From Przewalskia tangutica (taxonomy: Eukaryota; Streptophyta; Magnoliopsida; Solanales; Solanaceae), in contig CM056726.1 of NCBI GenBank assembly GCA_029844215.1, positions 76,685,548 through 76,749,547 of the forward strand: 64,000 nt of DNA. Direction: 5' to 3'. Below are positions 21,964 through 33,442 of this stretch, piece by piece (position 1 is the stretch's first letter; each line of letters begins with the position of its first letter). A model generated the notes under the pieces. The model was not told where the DNA came from. It saw only the letters and a program-made list of their open reading frames with translations, and ran no database searches. The position numbers and the translations under genes are program-made.

Positions 21964-22989
21964 ATGCCTACACGTAAGGCAACCCGGGCCCAGAAGGGCA
22001 AGGCAGCCGAGGGAGCTGCTAGTGGGACACCGAGAGTCACGAGGGCTCAGGCCCAGTCTATACCCGAGACGGCGAGTTCCACGACGCCGCCGACCCCAGG
22101 AGGGTTTAGGGCCGCAGCAGTGGCTGATGAGACCACAGTACCTACACCTCCAGTCCCACAGCCTGGAGCAGATGAGATGGGTTACAGAGAGATGGCCCGG
22201 CCATCGCCAGATCGTGGCCGCATGAGGACAGTGGATGCGGCAGCCTTCCCCCCAGAGTACCGTGGTTCACCCGAGGCGCATTTGAGACTACGGGATTTCC
22301 TGAGTTGTAGCCCGCCAGAGTTTTACGGGTCGAGGCCTGAGGATGATCCGCAGGAGTTCATCCGCTGGCCATGAAGGATCATGCGGGTGATCAAGGCTTC
22401 AGAGACCGAGTCCGTGACCTTCGGTTCGCATCGGCTGCGTGATACCGCAGTCGATTGGTTTGATTCGTGGGAGTTATCCCGGGGAGAGCACGCGTCCCCA
22501 GCTACTTGGGACGAGTTCTCGGAGGCTTTCCTCACTCACTTCTTGCCTCCACAGATGAGGAGGGCACGGGCCGACAGATTTTTGTTGCTGAGACAGAGAG
22601 GACGCACAGTTAGGGAGTACAACGTTGAGTTTGATTCGTTGGCTCGATATGTCCCTGCATTGGTAGCAGATATGGAGGACAGGGTGCATCGCTACGTCAC
22701 CGGGCTAGATGATTATATGGCCGAGTCTTGTGCGGGTGTGGCTCTTCAGCCAGGCATGGATATTACCCGCATGCAGGCTCATGCACTTGGATGCGAGGAG
22801 CGTAGAGGCCGACGGGTTGACAGACAGCAGCAGAAGAAGACCAGGACGGCAGGGTCTTTTGGTAGCTATCGTGGTGGGCGGCCTCAGCAGCAGTCTAGAT
22901 TTGCACCACAGCCAGCTCAGAGTACTCCTGCACCGTCCTCAGCACAGCCAGGATATTCGAGGGCAGACCAGGGCCCCAGGACTTCGTGA
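21964..22989 (+). pseudogene. gag of element F, with one in-frame stop and a truncated 3' end
   Basis: Best-preserved gag in the window. It encodes the particle-forming Gag of a Tekay/Del-like Ty3/gypsy element. The start at 21964 (MPTRKATRAQKGKAAEG) is chosen because E and A start alike; the frame is open 12 codons further upstream. Residues 1-80 are basic and Pro/Ala-rich. The core runs from about residue 115 to 270: PPEFYGSRPEDDPQEF, then DWFDSWELSRG, ATWDEFSEAFLTHFLP and TVREYNVEFDSLARYVP. A single TGA at 22372-22374 (between FIRWP and RIMRVIK) interrupts an otherwise continuous frame. The tail is Gln/Arg-rich and stops at 22989, before any CCHC knuckle, where the element is broken at the junction with H. 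Confidence 0.88.
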
Positions 22990-23082
22990 CGCCCGAGCGA
23001 GAGGTATCGCCGACGGGACCACCCCTCGCCGGGGCCGATGCGGTTGATCCCACTTCGAGATTTGTGGTATCGCTACGGAGTT
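22990..23082 (+). other. Junction between F gag and minus-strand LTR H
   Basis: About 90 bp after the gag stop that I cannot place in either element with confidence. GGTATCGCTACGGAG (23066-23080) loosely resembles a PBS region. Confidence 0.4.
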
Positions 23083-25974
23083 TGTTATCACACGACCGAT
23101 TCCGGGCCCGTGATCGTGCCTTACCGGGCACCCTAGTGATACAACATCGAGTAATCGGAACATAAAACAATACAAGACATATTATGAAATATGAAACAAT
23201 AACTGAGAAAACTTGTCTTTCGGCATATATATAAATAACAACTTTTTCCAACATGAACAGCTTTAATCCTTTTACAAACCCCGCCACAACAAGATTACAT
23301 GCACTTCTAAGAAATGATACGACAACAATGGCGATGTGGCCCGCCATACCACGAATGTAAACACCTACAACAACAGGGACTATACCATCGATAAGCCTCC
23401 GAGAAACGGAGCTTTCCACACGCTGAATCGTGACCCTAAGAGCGAGGATCAATGATCGTGTACTTACTCGCGGCATGAACGCAGCCCAAGGAGGTCGATA
23501 ACAAAAATTTAGTATGTGAAACAAACAAAATAAATAAATACTGTAAATGAAATCATAGTAGTCTATACAAAGCAGGAGACATGTATGATAACCAAACTAC
23601 AGTTCACCATAAATAAGCAGTCGTGTCAAGTCAGGGACTCACGCCCTCAAAGTCATCACTCCAATATAACTATGGGTCTCAAGCCCATAACATCAATCAT
23701 GCCCGTGGAATACCTTCCTCACTGCCGGCAGTCTATGATAGAAAAACACCAAGGAATACACATGAACACCAGGTCCCACCTGTGTCCAACTAAAACCGTA
23801 CAGGGTAAGTACGAAGGCATAGCCGACTACTAACACCCACAGTACCAACAAGGTCATGAACTGTATCATAAGATCTGTCTAGACCGTCACATGATCAAAG
23901 CCGCCACTTGCCCGCAGATCTAATGCGCGTCTAGTCTCGAACTTCCCGCACTCGCGTAGGCCAATCTCATCGCCCGCATGAGGTATTCCCGCATCGAGGG
24001 TAGCTACTCCCGCATCGCCCCGACTTTCGAGTCCGCATGGCCACGCGACCGCATGCCCATAAATGACGACACTAACTCGAACTCGTAGCTCCGCATAGGC
24101 CCCCAGGACCCGCATGAGGTATTCTCGAATCATGGTCCCAGACCGCCTGAGTCTACCCCGCATCGGAGGGCAGCTTAACCCCCGGAATCACCTCAAGAGA
24201 TGAATGCCACAATACTATCATAACGACTGATAGTTAATAAGCACAATCAAGGGAAACCCCTTTACACAAACATCACAAGATACTAACACACGTAGCATCC
24301 TAACACGTTTACTTATCAAAGCAACAAGAAAGTATTACAAGGCTATCACAAACCAATACAATCAAGTTATTCACACAAGGTACTTTCTACTAACAAGTTC
24401 GCATCTATCCCCAAAGTACTTCACACATTAAATCTTAAAAAGATCTGCTTTCTTTCACATAAGTCACACAATACCCGTAGTAAAAAAATAGAGTGATCGC
24501 CTTTTAAGAAAACCAAAACTCTTACATTTGTAAAATCAAGTAACAACTTTATTTTGCAAACGCCCAAGTTTGCCTAATTTCAAATGTTCACGTTTCTTAT
24601 TTTAGAAAGGTTTCAGCTCATAGTCTTATTCATTTAAGAATATAATTCTCTTTAAACAACTGAGAAACATAAGTCTTATGTGAGTAGGATATTCTTGTTT
24701 ATAACAATCTTATTACAAAGAACCGTGATCTAGGAAATATCATTTTGTCTCATCTTAGCTTCTATGCAGATGGAAGTTTCTCCGGTTTTAATAATACTTA
24801 ATTATTCAAAACATTTCCTTTTATTAACGCTGCGATGGTTTGTCGATACACATTCGATTTCAAATCGAAAGCATTCTTAAGCCGTTATACCTAACTTCCC
24901 ATAAAGCTAGTATAACTCTTAAGTTTTCAAACACCAAGTATTACTTCTCCTTTCAAAATGATTCAAAAATCTTTTGAAATACTTCAAGTTCTTTCTTATC
25001 ATATAACAAGCCGCTTATAGTTCAAATCGCTACCTTTTAAAACCACATGTATTTTCTTACTAACATAAAGTCATATAACCAACTTCCCATAAAGCCGTTA
25101 TAACACTTTATGTTTTAAACCACTCAAACACATTTAGCACACGTGACGCTCACCGTACTACATAGTTCACACATATCATGCTAGAAGAGATAGGAAGAGG
25201 TTCACACACCGCGACGAGTATCGACTAATAGCAAAACGCCCAAACAATCGGCTACTCCTGCCAAGTGGATCATTCCACACGTAGCACTTCAACCTATAAG
25301 GCCACGCGCGCTTATTAACATCGTAGAACATTCTACGTAAAATTCGCAAAGACCTCCCCGCCACAAGCAAATCTCCTCTCTATCGAGGCCGGCTACCAAG
25401 CCAACCGGGGGTTATACATCTAACCCGAACGGTACAATTCTACTATACCGTAATACTACACAAGTCAACTGTAATACAGTCCTATGTAAAAACAGTTCAG
25501 TTCAGTTCCTTATTCTTCAGGCTTAAGTCAAAAGACATTGCCAACAACTACGTTCAGTTCTATATATAGTATACTTCAACTATATATTCTAACAACATGT
25601 AATATCCAATTACAATGGGGGACAAGCTAAATACCTCGATAAGCCCATAATTATCCGAGTTTAAAGTCGATCCTTAGCAATGTTTCGCTCCTACACCGGT
25701 GCTCCCGCTCAAACAACCCTTAGAAGTTCTAACCAACTTCTACAAAGCACTCCAACTAACCATGGAGATTTTCCTTAGGGTTTCGGTTTTGTGACCGACG
25801 GAAGTATAATAGTATTTCGGCTTTCAGATAGGAATAACCTTAGAATACCACAAGGTATAAGGCACAGGTATTGGGCATTATAACAATACTTTTGAGAGTA
25901 TTTCTCAACCAAGGGGTACCACGAGAACACCCAGTAGTGGGGTGCTACCGGGCGGCCTACTAGGAAGGAGAGGT
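23083..25974 (-). repeat. LTR fragment H (minus strand)
   Basis: In minus sense it ends at about 23083-23091 with the U5 end (CACGACCGATTCCGGGCCCGTG as read on plus). It then follows the I and E LTRs: a GCCGAAAGAC version of the tetraloop hairpin near 23216, ATGCGG repeats near 23880-24170, GTTATAAC boxes near 24880-24920 and 25075-25110, and the PBS-distal CTCGATAAGCCC block near 25645. It is cut near 25974, before the TATA box, so U3 is missing. AGGTATGTGA is mutated here (near 25200). No flanking target duplication is seen. Confidence 0.75.
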
Positions 25975-26484
25975 GCCTGGGTAGTGTGATAAGTCCCCGG
26001 GTAGTGTGAAATGGAAGTGGTAGCTTTCATGACCAGAGGTAAGATTGTTCCGAGCGGGAACAAGAGCGTGATGCACAAGTAGGTCGTCAGCTATGTTGAG
26101 GGCTAACCCGCGGCTGCTTAGAGGTAGGGTCACTGGGTGGTAGGGTCACGAGGTGCTAGGCCCAAGTTTAGATAACCATCGTATAAGTTCGTGGATGCGT
26201 TCGACCTGAATCGGTTCGTGAAGGCCGAATGGCCTTAAAGCGAAGCTAGTGAGATGACCAAGTTTGGCAGTGGTGACTCCAAGGTTTTGGAAACTGAAGC
26301 AATGACTGAAGTGTGGTACGTATACTAGAAGAGTTCAAGTGTTCGAGAAGGGCACGACGAGTAAGGAAGGAAGGGAACGTGTGTTATTCCGTGGCCAAGC
26401 TGTGGCATTGGCAACTTGCAGAGGAACTTCATCATTATCCGTCTTGAGAAGGAACATTCGGGACGAATGTTTCGGAGAGGAGAA
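25975..26484 (+). mobile_element. 3' internal end of element J
   Basis: About 0.5 kb of the non-coding tail also seen (inverted) in E 44929-45600 and I 31284-31750, for example GGAAGTGGTAGCTTTCATGA, then GGCCCAAGTTTAGATAACCA and ATGACCAAGTTTGG. It ends with AACATTCG (26453-26460) / CGAATGTT (26464-26471) and the polypurine tract GGAGAGGAGAA (26474-26484). No intact reading frame. Confidence 0.75.
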
Positions 26485-27784
26485 TGTGATACCCCGTATT
26501 TCCAGAGTATGTACGTGAGGGCGTACGTATTAAAAATTTAAGCCTTAAAGTTAGGCTAGGTTCGAAATTTGGGCACAAGTGCCGAAAATAGTCGTTTTTC
26601 GACGAAACGTTTTACTAAACTTGCGAAGGGAAAATTCCGGCTATGTCATTTCTTATTTTTGCGGATTTTTCCGAGAGACGAAACATTTTGGACCAACGAG
26701 AGGGCGACATGTGTCACCTCACATCGACGAGATTGGGCGGTTTGGACGAAATAGGTGACTTTAGTTGGTAGGATATTTTGTGCAAGTTGTTGTGGTAGAT
26801 GGATAAGGTGCACTTGGCTTAAATCTAGCCCTACACTTGCCTTACACTTGGATGAATCTTGGCCATTGGTTGGTCCTTTATTGACCTATAAATACCCCTT
26901 ATCAAGAGTTATTTCATCCTAAATTGAGCAATCTTTCTAAGTCTCAAATACTCCTCCTCTTGTTGTAGTTCGCCCAAAGAGTCTTCCCCCTTTGAGGAGC
27001 CTTGGCCGAGAGCCACCCCTCCCCTTTGTGGTGTCTAGCCGTGGTACCCCAGCTTAGTTGTCTCGTATAAATACCCCCTTTGTGGTATAGAAATACTCCA
27101 AGTATTGTTATTATGCCCAAATACCTTGGCTCAAATACCTTGTAGTATTCCCAAGGTTACACTTACAAAAGCCAGTAAAATACTATTATACCTTCTTTAG
27201 CCACTAAACGAAACCCTAAGGAAAATCTTCATTGATAGTTGAAGTATTTAAGTAGAAGTTGGTTAGAACTTCTAAGGGTTGTTTGGAGCGGATTAGAGCA
27301 CTCGAGTAGGAGCTAAGCGTTGCTCAGAGCGACTTTAAACTCGGATAATTTTGGGGCTTATCGAGGTAAATACTCGCCCTTCTATTGTAATTGGAAGTTA
27401 CATACATCGTAGTAGAAATGAATATAAGATTCATAGAAGAGAATTGAATCGTAATAGAAGGATATTACAGAAAAAGACTTGAACTGAAATCACTTCAGAA
27501 GAATATAAGTAGAAGTTAAACTGTACTTACATAGGACTGTATATACAATAGACTGATAACCTTTATTGGTTGAATGTTCTGCAAGTAGCATGGGCTACTT
27601 AGAAGGTGGACCAGGCTAGCCGGGTTATAGCCGTGGAGCGTTTTGCTTATAGTCGATAATCGTCGCGAGGTATGTGATTCTTCTTATACTCTTGAGCATG
27701 AAGTATTTTAAAAGTATATATATGTAGTACGGTAGACGTACGTGTGGCAATGTCTTTTGACTTAAGCCTGAATAATATATATAT
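26485..27784 (+). repeat. 3' LTR of element J, left part
   Basis: Starts TGTGATACCCCG directly after a polypurine tract. TATA box 26887-26894; AGGTATGTGA 27668-27677. Interrupted at 27784 by element I, whose target duplication is TATAT (27780-27784), and resumes at 36911. Confidence 0.85.
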
Positions 27785-30700
27785 TGTAACGCCCCGAACC
27801 CGGGCCCGTTACTGGTGCCTTACCCCGGGCACCCTAGTGATACAACATCAGAGAAAACCAGCGGAAAATAAAACGCGAGTCATGAAACAAGAGATATAAT
27901 AAATAAACAGGCCAACCAAAACAGTTGCCTTCAGTATATACATAAAAACCCGAACAGTTATCCTTTTTACAAACCACGCCACAACAAAGCATGCACTTCT
28001 AAGATTTACAACAACTATGACGGACAGGCCGCCATACCCCAATGTACAAGACCCTACAACTCAGGGAAACATACCAAAGATAAGCCTCCGAAGGAACGGA
28101 GCTTTCCAACACGCTGAAATGAGATCCTAAGAGCGGGGATCCACGACCGATGTACCTCTACCTGCGGCATGAACGCAGCCCCCCGAAGGAGGTCAGTACA
28201 ACAGGTACCAAGTATGTGAAACTGTAAAAATACTGTAAATGAAATCATACTAGTCTATAAAGCCGGAGACATGTATGATAACCAAACTTACAGTTCACAA
28301 CATAAAAACAGTCATGTCAAGTCAGGGACTCACGCCCTCAAAGTCACCACTCAAATATAACTATGGGTCTCACGCCCACAACATCCATCATGTTCGCATC
28401 ATGGCCGCATGCCCGGAATCGTGACGGTGTAGACATGTCCATGATGCAACATTAATAACAAGGCCGCCTGGCCACATGCCCCGGAATCGTGACGGTAGAC
28501 ATGCCCATGTAACCTCAATAACAATATATCGGGTGGTCAACCACGCCGTAGCCACATGTCCCGGAATCTCGTGACGGTAGACACGTCCATGTTGCAAGAA
28601 TAACCATATATCGGTAATCAACCCGCCGCACGGCCGCATGCCGAATCAGACGGTAGACACGCCCATGTGATATCAACAACAAGACAAGAATCAAAATGGA
28701 AACATACCCGTGGAATTCTCCATCACCGCCAAAGACGCCCGATGAAGTTCTCGACAAGTCAACCTACTCTATCGAGAGACGGTATACGTAAATACCACAC
28801 TTGTACAACAAAGGCTATCATCACAAGCATAGGCAAGTTTCACAATAACAAGCATAGGCAAGTTTCACAACAACAAGCATAGGCAAGTTTCACAACAACT
28901 CAAAGTACTTCCATTTATACCAAAGTCCGGTTTTAACCCCAAAGTACTACATACGTTAAGTTCTTTTAAAAGAGATCCATTACTTCTATAAAAGTCACCC
29001 GATACGTAGTATTAGAATGACCAACCCACATTCCTTTTCAAAATCAAGTAACGATTCTTTTCCTAAGTTCCGGTTGCCTAGTTTGATTACTCAAGCTTCT
29101 CATTTTCAAATGGTTTCATAGTTCCCAAACTTAATCACTTGATTCCTTTTAGAACAATTGAGTAATATATGTCTCACGCGAGTAGGTTATTCTTGTTTAC
29201 AACATTCTTATTACAGACCATGATCTAGAAAATGTAATATCATTTTGTCTCATCTTAGTTTCTATGCGGATGGAGGTTTATCTGGTTTTAATACAACACA
29301 TCATTATTCAATACATTTTCCTTTATTAACGCCGCAGGTGCTGTCGATACACATTCGATTCCCAAATCAAGAAACATTATCCCTTTAAAACCAAGTACTC
29401 ATTACTCACGAATGAGGTTTCACACAAACATCCACATTAAAACAAATAAGTTAAGTCTCTTATCTTATAAGATCAAGTCTCTTAACTTCTAACATCAGTA
29501 AACCATTTTCACTTACATAAGGTCGTTATAACTAACTTCCCATAAAGCTATTATAACACCCTATGTTTTAAACCAACCAAATCACTTAGCACATGTACGT
29601 CTACCGTACTACATAGTTCACAACAATCATGCTAGAAAAGATAGGAAGAGGTTCACATACCTCGCGACGATTTATCGACAATAAGCAAAATGCTCCAAGT
29701 ACTACAACCTTGCTAGCCCTTTCCACTCCTCGAGTAGAATACGCTACTCTTAGTACTTTCACCTATAAAGGTCACAAACGTCTATTAACCCCAAAACACA
29801 AGTTTCTATCTTTCTATAGAAAATTCGGCAGCACCTCCCCCCCCCCCCCGCAACAGCGTAAATCTCCTCCTCTATCGAGGCCGGCTACCAAGCCAACCAG
29901 GGGGGGGTTTACACGTCTAACCGGACGTGTACAATTCTACTCAGTAATACTACACAAGTCTACTGCAATACAGTCCTATGTAAATACAGTTCAGTTCAGT
30001 TCTTTATTCTTCAGGCTTAAGTCAAAAGACATTGCCGAATACTAAGTATAGTTCCATATATAGTATACTTCAACTATATATTCTAACAAACATGTAATTT
30101 CCAATTACAATAGAGGGACAAGATAATTACCTCGATAAGCCCAAAATTATCCAAGTTATAATGTCGATCCTGAGCAAGGTTTAGCTCCACTCCGTGCGCT
30201 CCAAACCACTCCAAACAACCCTTAGAAGTTCTAACCAACTTCTACTCAAATACTTCAACCAACTATGAAGATTTCCTTAGGGTTTCGGTTTGAGACTAAA
30301 AGGACAAAAGGTAGTATTTCCGGACTCTACGTAAAGAGGTATCTTTGGAATACTACAAGGTACAAGGCTAAGGTATTTTGGGCATTATAACAATACTAGG
30401 AGTATTGCTCTACCACAACAAGGGGTCTTAGACGACAACAACGAGGCTAGTGGGTACCCCACTGGAGACACCACAAGGGAGTGGAGACCTCTACCAAAGG
30501 CCACTAGGAGGAGGGGAGAGGCTTAGGACGAGAGCCACAAGAGGGAGGGGAGGGATTTCAAGACTTGGAAACATTTGTGGATGAATGAAGTCTTCACAAA
30601 GGGGGGGGGTATTTATAGCAAAACCAAAGGCCAACCAATGGCCAAGATTAAGCCATGTGCAAGGCAAGTGTAAGGCCAAGATCAAGCCAAGTGCACCCTA

Positions 30701-31283
30701 GCCCCTACTCCTTAAAACCCTCACAAATATCTACACAAATATCTAGCACAACTTGCCCCACCAAATCGCCAAGTCGCCCCACTTGTCTCGTTGTGAGGTG
30801 ACACACGCCACCCTCCCGTTGGTCCAAAATGTTTCGCCTCTCGGAAAATCCGCAAAAATACAAAACGACATAGCCGAATTTTCCTTCGCAAGTTACGCAA
30901 ACGCTTAGTCGAAAACGACTCTAACCGTGTCGCGACAAATGTAAAATCGCTGGTGCCACATGGGGTGACACGTGTCGCCTCGATTCGCCGAATATTTCGT
31001 CTTCCAAAATATCCAAAATACCGAAATCTCAAAACAAAGCGGGCTACAAAATCAGAATTTCTCCCGTGGGCCCACGTGACCATTTCCAAAATAAAATCTC
31101 AAAATTCTAATATAATCTATGAAGTCCAAATACCAAACTGGGAATCCAATTCCCATTAACGAACCTTTTTCTTCACAAATAACCGCAAACTTTTCCGAAA
31201 ACTCACATCTTTCTTTCTTTCAAAATTTCGCACTCTCAGACGCACGTCCTCACATACATACCCCGCAACTACGGGGTATGACA
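27785..31283 (-). repeat. 3' LTR of element I (minus strand)
   Basis: A 3499-bp LTR. In minus sense it runs from TGTCATACCCCG (31283) to GGGCGTTACA (27785). Reverse TATA box 30610-30617, reverse AGGTATGTGA 29653-29662. Two tandem arrays: diverged units of about 60-85 bp carrying GTAGACATGTCCATG (about 28395-28670) and three 25-bp units AAGCATAGGCAAGTTTCACA (about 28807-28892). A run of about 13 C stands near 29828; the sister LTR lacks it. Confidence 0.9.
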
Positions 31284-31508
31284 TTCTCCTCTCTTAGAAA
31301 CATTCGCCCGAATGTTCCTTCTCAAGTCGAATAACGATAAAGTTCCTCTAACAAGTTGCCGATGCCATACCGCCACGAAATAACATACGCCCTCTTCTTT
31401 CCTTACTCGTCGTGCCCTTCTCGAACGCTTGAACTCTCCCAAGACGCACCATACTTCACCATTACTCGCTCTCGAAAATCTCCGAGTCACTACCTCAAAC
31501 TTGGTCAT
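31269..31508 (-). other. Small open frame at the 3' end of I (uncertain)
   Basis: A 79-codon frame beginning MTKFEVVTRRFS that runs through the PPT hairpin into the LTR. Its ATG overlaps the TGA of a preceding short open stretch (VDAFDERFVKAGMALRK) as ATGA. Related nucleotides occur in J (26258 onward) and E (about 45330 downward), but the frame is not intact there. I do not recognise the product. It may be only conserved non-coding sequence. Confidence 0.25.
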
Positions 31509-32117
31509 CTTACTAACCTCAACTTCCTTAAGGCCATTCCCGCCTTTACGAACCGCTCGTCGAACGCGTCCACGAACTCATACGATGATCATACAAACTT
31601 GGGCCTAGCATCCTCGTGACTTATCACCGGGACCACCAGAACTGACCCACCCCAAACCGGTTACGGTTGACCCGCAAATGGTCCTCAACCCGACCCCTAA
31701 TCGCCAACTCTTGTTCCCGATCCGAACAATCTTACTAATTCACATCATGAAAGCTACCACTTCCATCTCACACTACCCACGGACTTGTCACACAAATAAA
31801 TCCCACGTATACTACTACTCTGATAAGGGTCAAAATAAATCTTTAACTCAAGACGACCTTACCCCGAAGGTCTCGCCGTGACATAGTCTAAGGTTCACAC
31901 TTACCATGCCCCATCGTATCCTCCCAACTAAGCATGTTTTCTAACTCATAATTAACACAACGCTATTCGTACATAGCACATAATAATGAGACCATCATAA
32001 CAAGCATACCAACTCTAGAGGTTAAGGATATACTCAAACTAGGCGTTCAAGGACCGCTAAAATCGAACTTCCACCGCGACTTACCGTGGCCCGCAATCGC
32101 CTAGTATCAGGCCGTCC

Positions 32118-33242
32118 CTACTGCGCTACCCGGTCGGACAGTCTCGCCATATGGCCTGTTGCCGCAAGAGTAACAAGCTCCTTGGTACTACGACACTCCA
32201 AATGCGGTCTACTACATCGACTACACCGGTAGGGGTGATCAGATCCGCCAACACCCCTACTCCTCGAACATTCAAACCCGAGCCCCGACCGCTTCCTCAA
32301 TATCCTGGGTCCCGGCGTCGGAGGACCACTCGCAATGGCGGAGGTACATAACTAGTTCACGGCCGAGGCGGTCCGCCTCAAAGTCGCTAAAATATCCGCC
32401 GCTTGCCTTCTTCGCGAAAGCGGTCCACCTGCCGATCTGCGCGCCTCGCACCTCAAAGATGAGCTCAATGCGGCAATGCCCATGCCCACCAAGAGAAACA
32501 CCAACAACTCTCTCGCTAGGTAATCATCGAGCCCGACGTAGCGATGCACCCTATCTTCCATATTCGCAACTAGTGCAGGACATATCGAGCCAAAGAATCG
32601 AACTCGACATTGTACTTCCCGACAGCGCGCTTCTCTCTCAAGAATAAAAATTTGTCGCCCGCGTTCTCCTCATCTCGGAGGCAAGAAGTGCGTGAGAAAA
32701 GCCCCAAAACTCATCCCATACCGCGGAGGTGCATGCTCTCCCGAAAGCTCCCACGATCAAACCAATCGATCGCGGATAGCGCAGCCGATGCGAACCGGGT
32801 CACGCACTCGGTCTCCGGCTCGATCACTCGCGATCCCAGAATCGCCGGATGAACTCCTCGCGATCATCCTCGTGCCTCGACCCATAAAACTCGCGGCTAC
32901 AACTCGTGAAGTCCTGTAGCCTCAAACTATCTCGCCGGGGTGAACCATCGTGCTATCGAACTGAATCGCCGTGATCCAAATTTATCTCATATCTCGCCAC
33001 GACTCGCCAAGAATCGCCATCTCCTTGTAACCCATCTCTCCGCCCTGCATCGTGGACCGAGGTTCGTGTATCGCGTCTCAGCAGCCATTGCCGCGCTTCT
33101 AACTCTCTGGGCCGGGCGGCGCTACAAAACCCGCTGGTCAAGCACAACCTCGTAATCGCTGGCTCGCGCTCGCATTCCTCTCAGATTCACTAGCAAGACT
33201 CGGCCGCCTTTGCCTCTGGGCTCTGGTTGCTAGCGGAGGCAT
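32118..33242 (-). pseudogene. gag of element I, multiply broken
   Basis: The start codon complement is at 33240-33242 (MPPLATRAQ). Recognisable pieces are a core fragment near 32550-32450 (MEDRVHRYVGLDDY, then RCEARRSAGG) and a knuckle region near 32250-32150 (CSRCSRPHLECRS then ATGHMARLS). In the knuckle the Cys ligands are displaced by frame changes. At least three frames are needed. It lies 5' in the element, as in E. Compare E 55448-56695, where the same gene is nearly whole. Confidence 0.7.
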
Positions 33243-33349
33243 AATCGTAAAAACGAGATACGCTGAGGGTCCAACTTACAACACGCCTCTAAGGCACGAT
33301 CTCGTAATGAGAAGAATGGAAACTAATCCTAAATGTCCTATAGCCTCTC

Positions 33350-33442
33350 GATTATAGATGTGGTGCACAACACACCGATAATCAAGACTCTACTAGACAC
33401 GGTGCAGACACTTTCCGAGGATTAATCGCTCGATACTACTTT
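33350..33442 (-). other. PBS and GTGCAC-loop hairpin of I
   Basis: PBS complement at 33428-33438 (GCTCGATACTA) next to the LTR end. Hairpin at 33350-33383 with the loop GTGCACAA on plus; in sense the arms differ from F by a CC to TC and an A to T change that keep 12 of 13 pairs (one as G-U). Confidence 0.75.

Larger units (their letters stand above)
31284..33442 (-). mobile_element. Internal region of element I (gag only)
   Basis: A 2159-bp interior. Reading on the minus strand: PBS (33428-33438), GTGCAC-loop hairpin (33383-33350), broken gag (33242-32118), non-coding tail (32117-31320), PPT hairpin (31316-31299) and polypurine tract (31296-31284). No protease, RT, RNase H or integrase is recognisable. 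With its 3.5-kb LTRs and a 5-bp target duplication it is a structurally complete, non-autonomous element of the TR-GAG kind. Confidence 0.85.
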
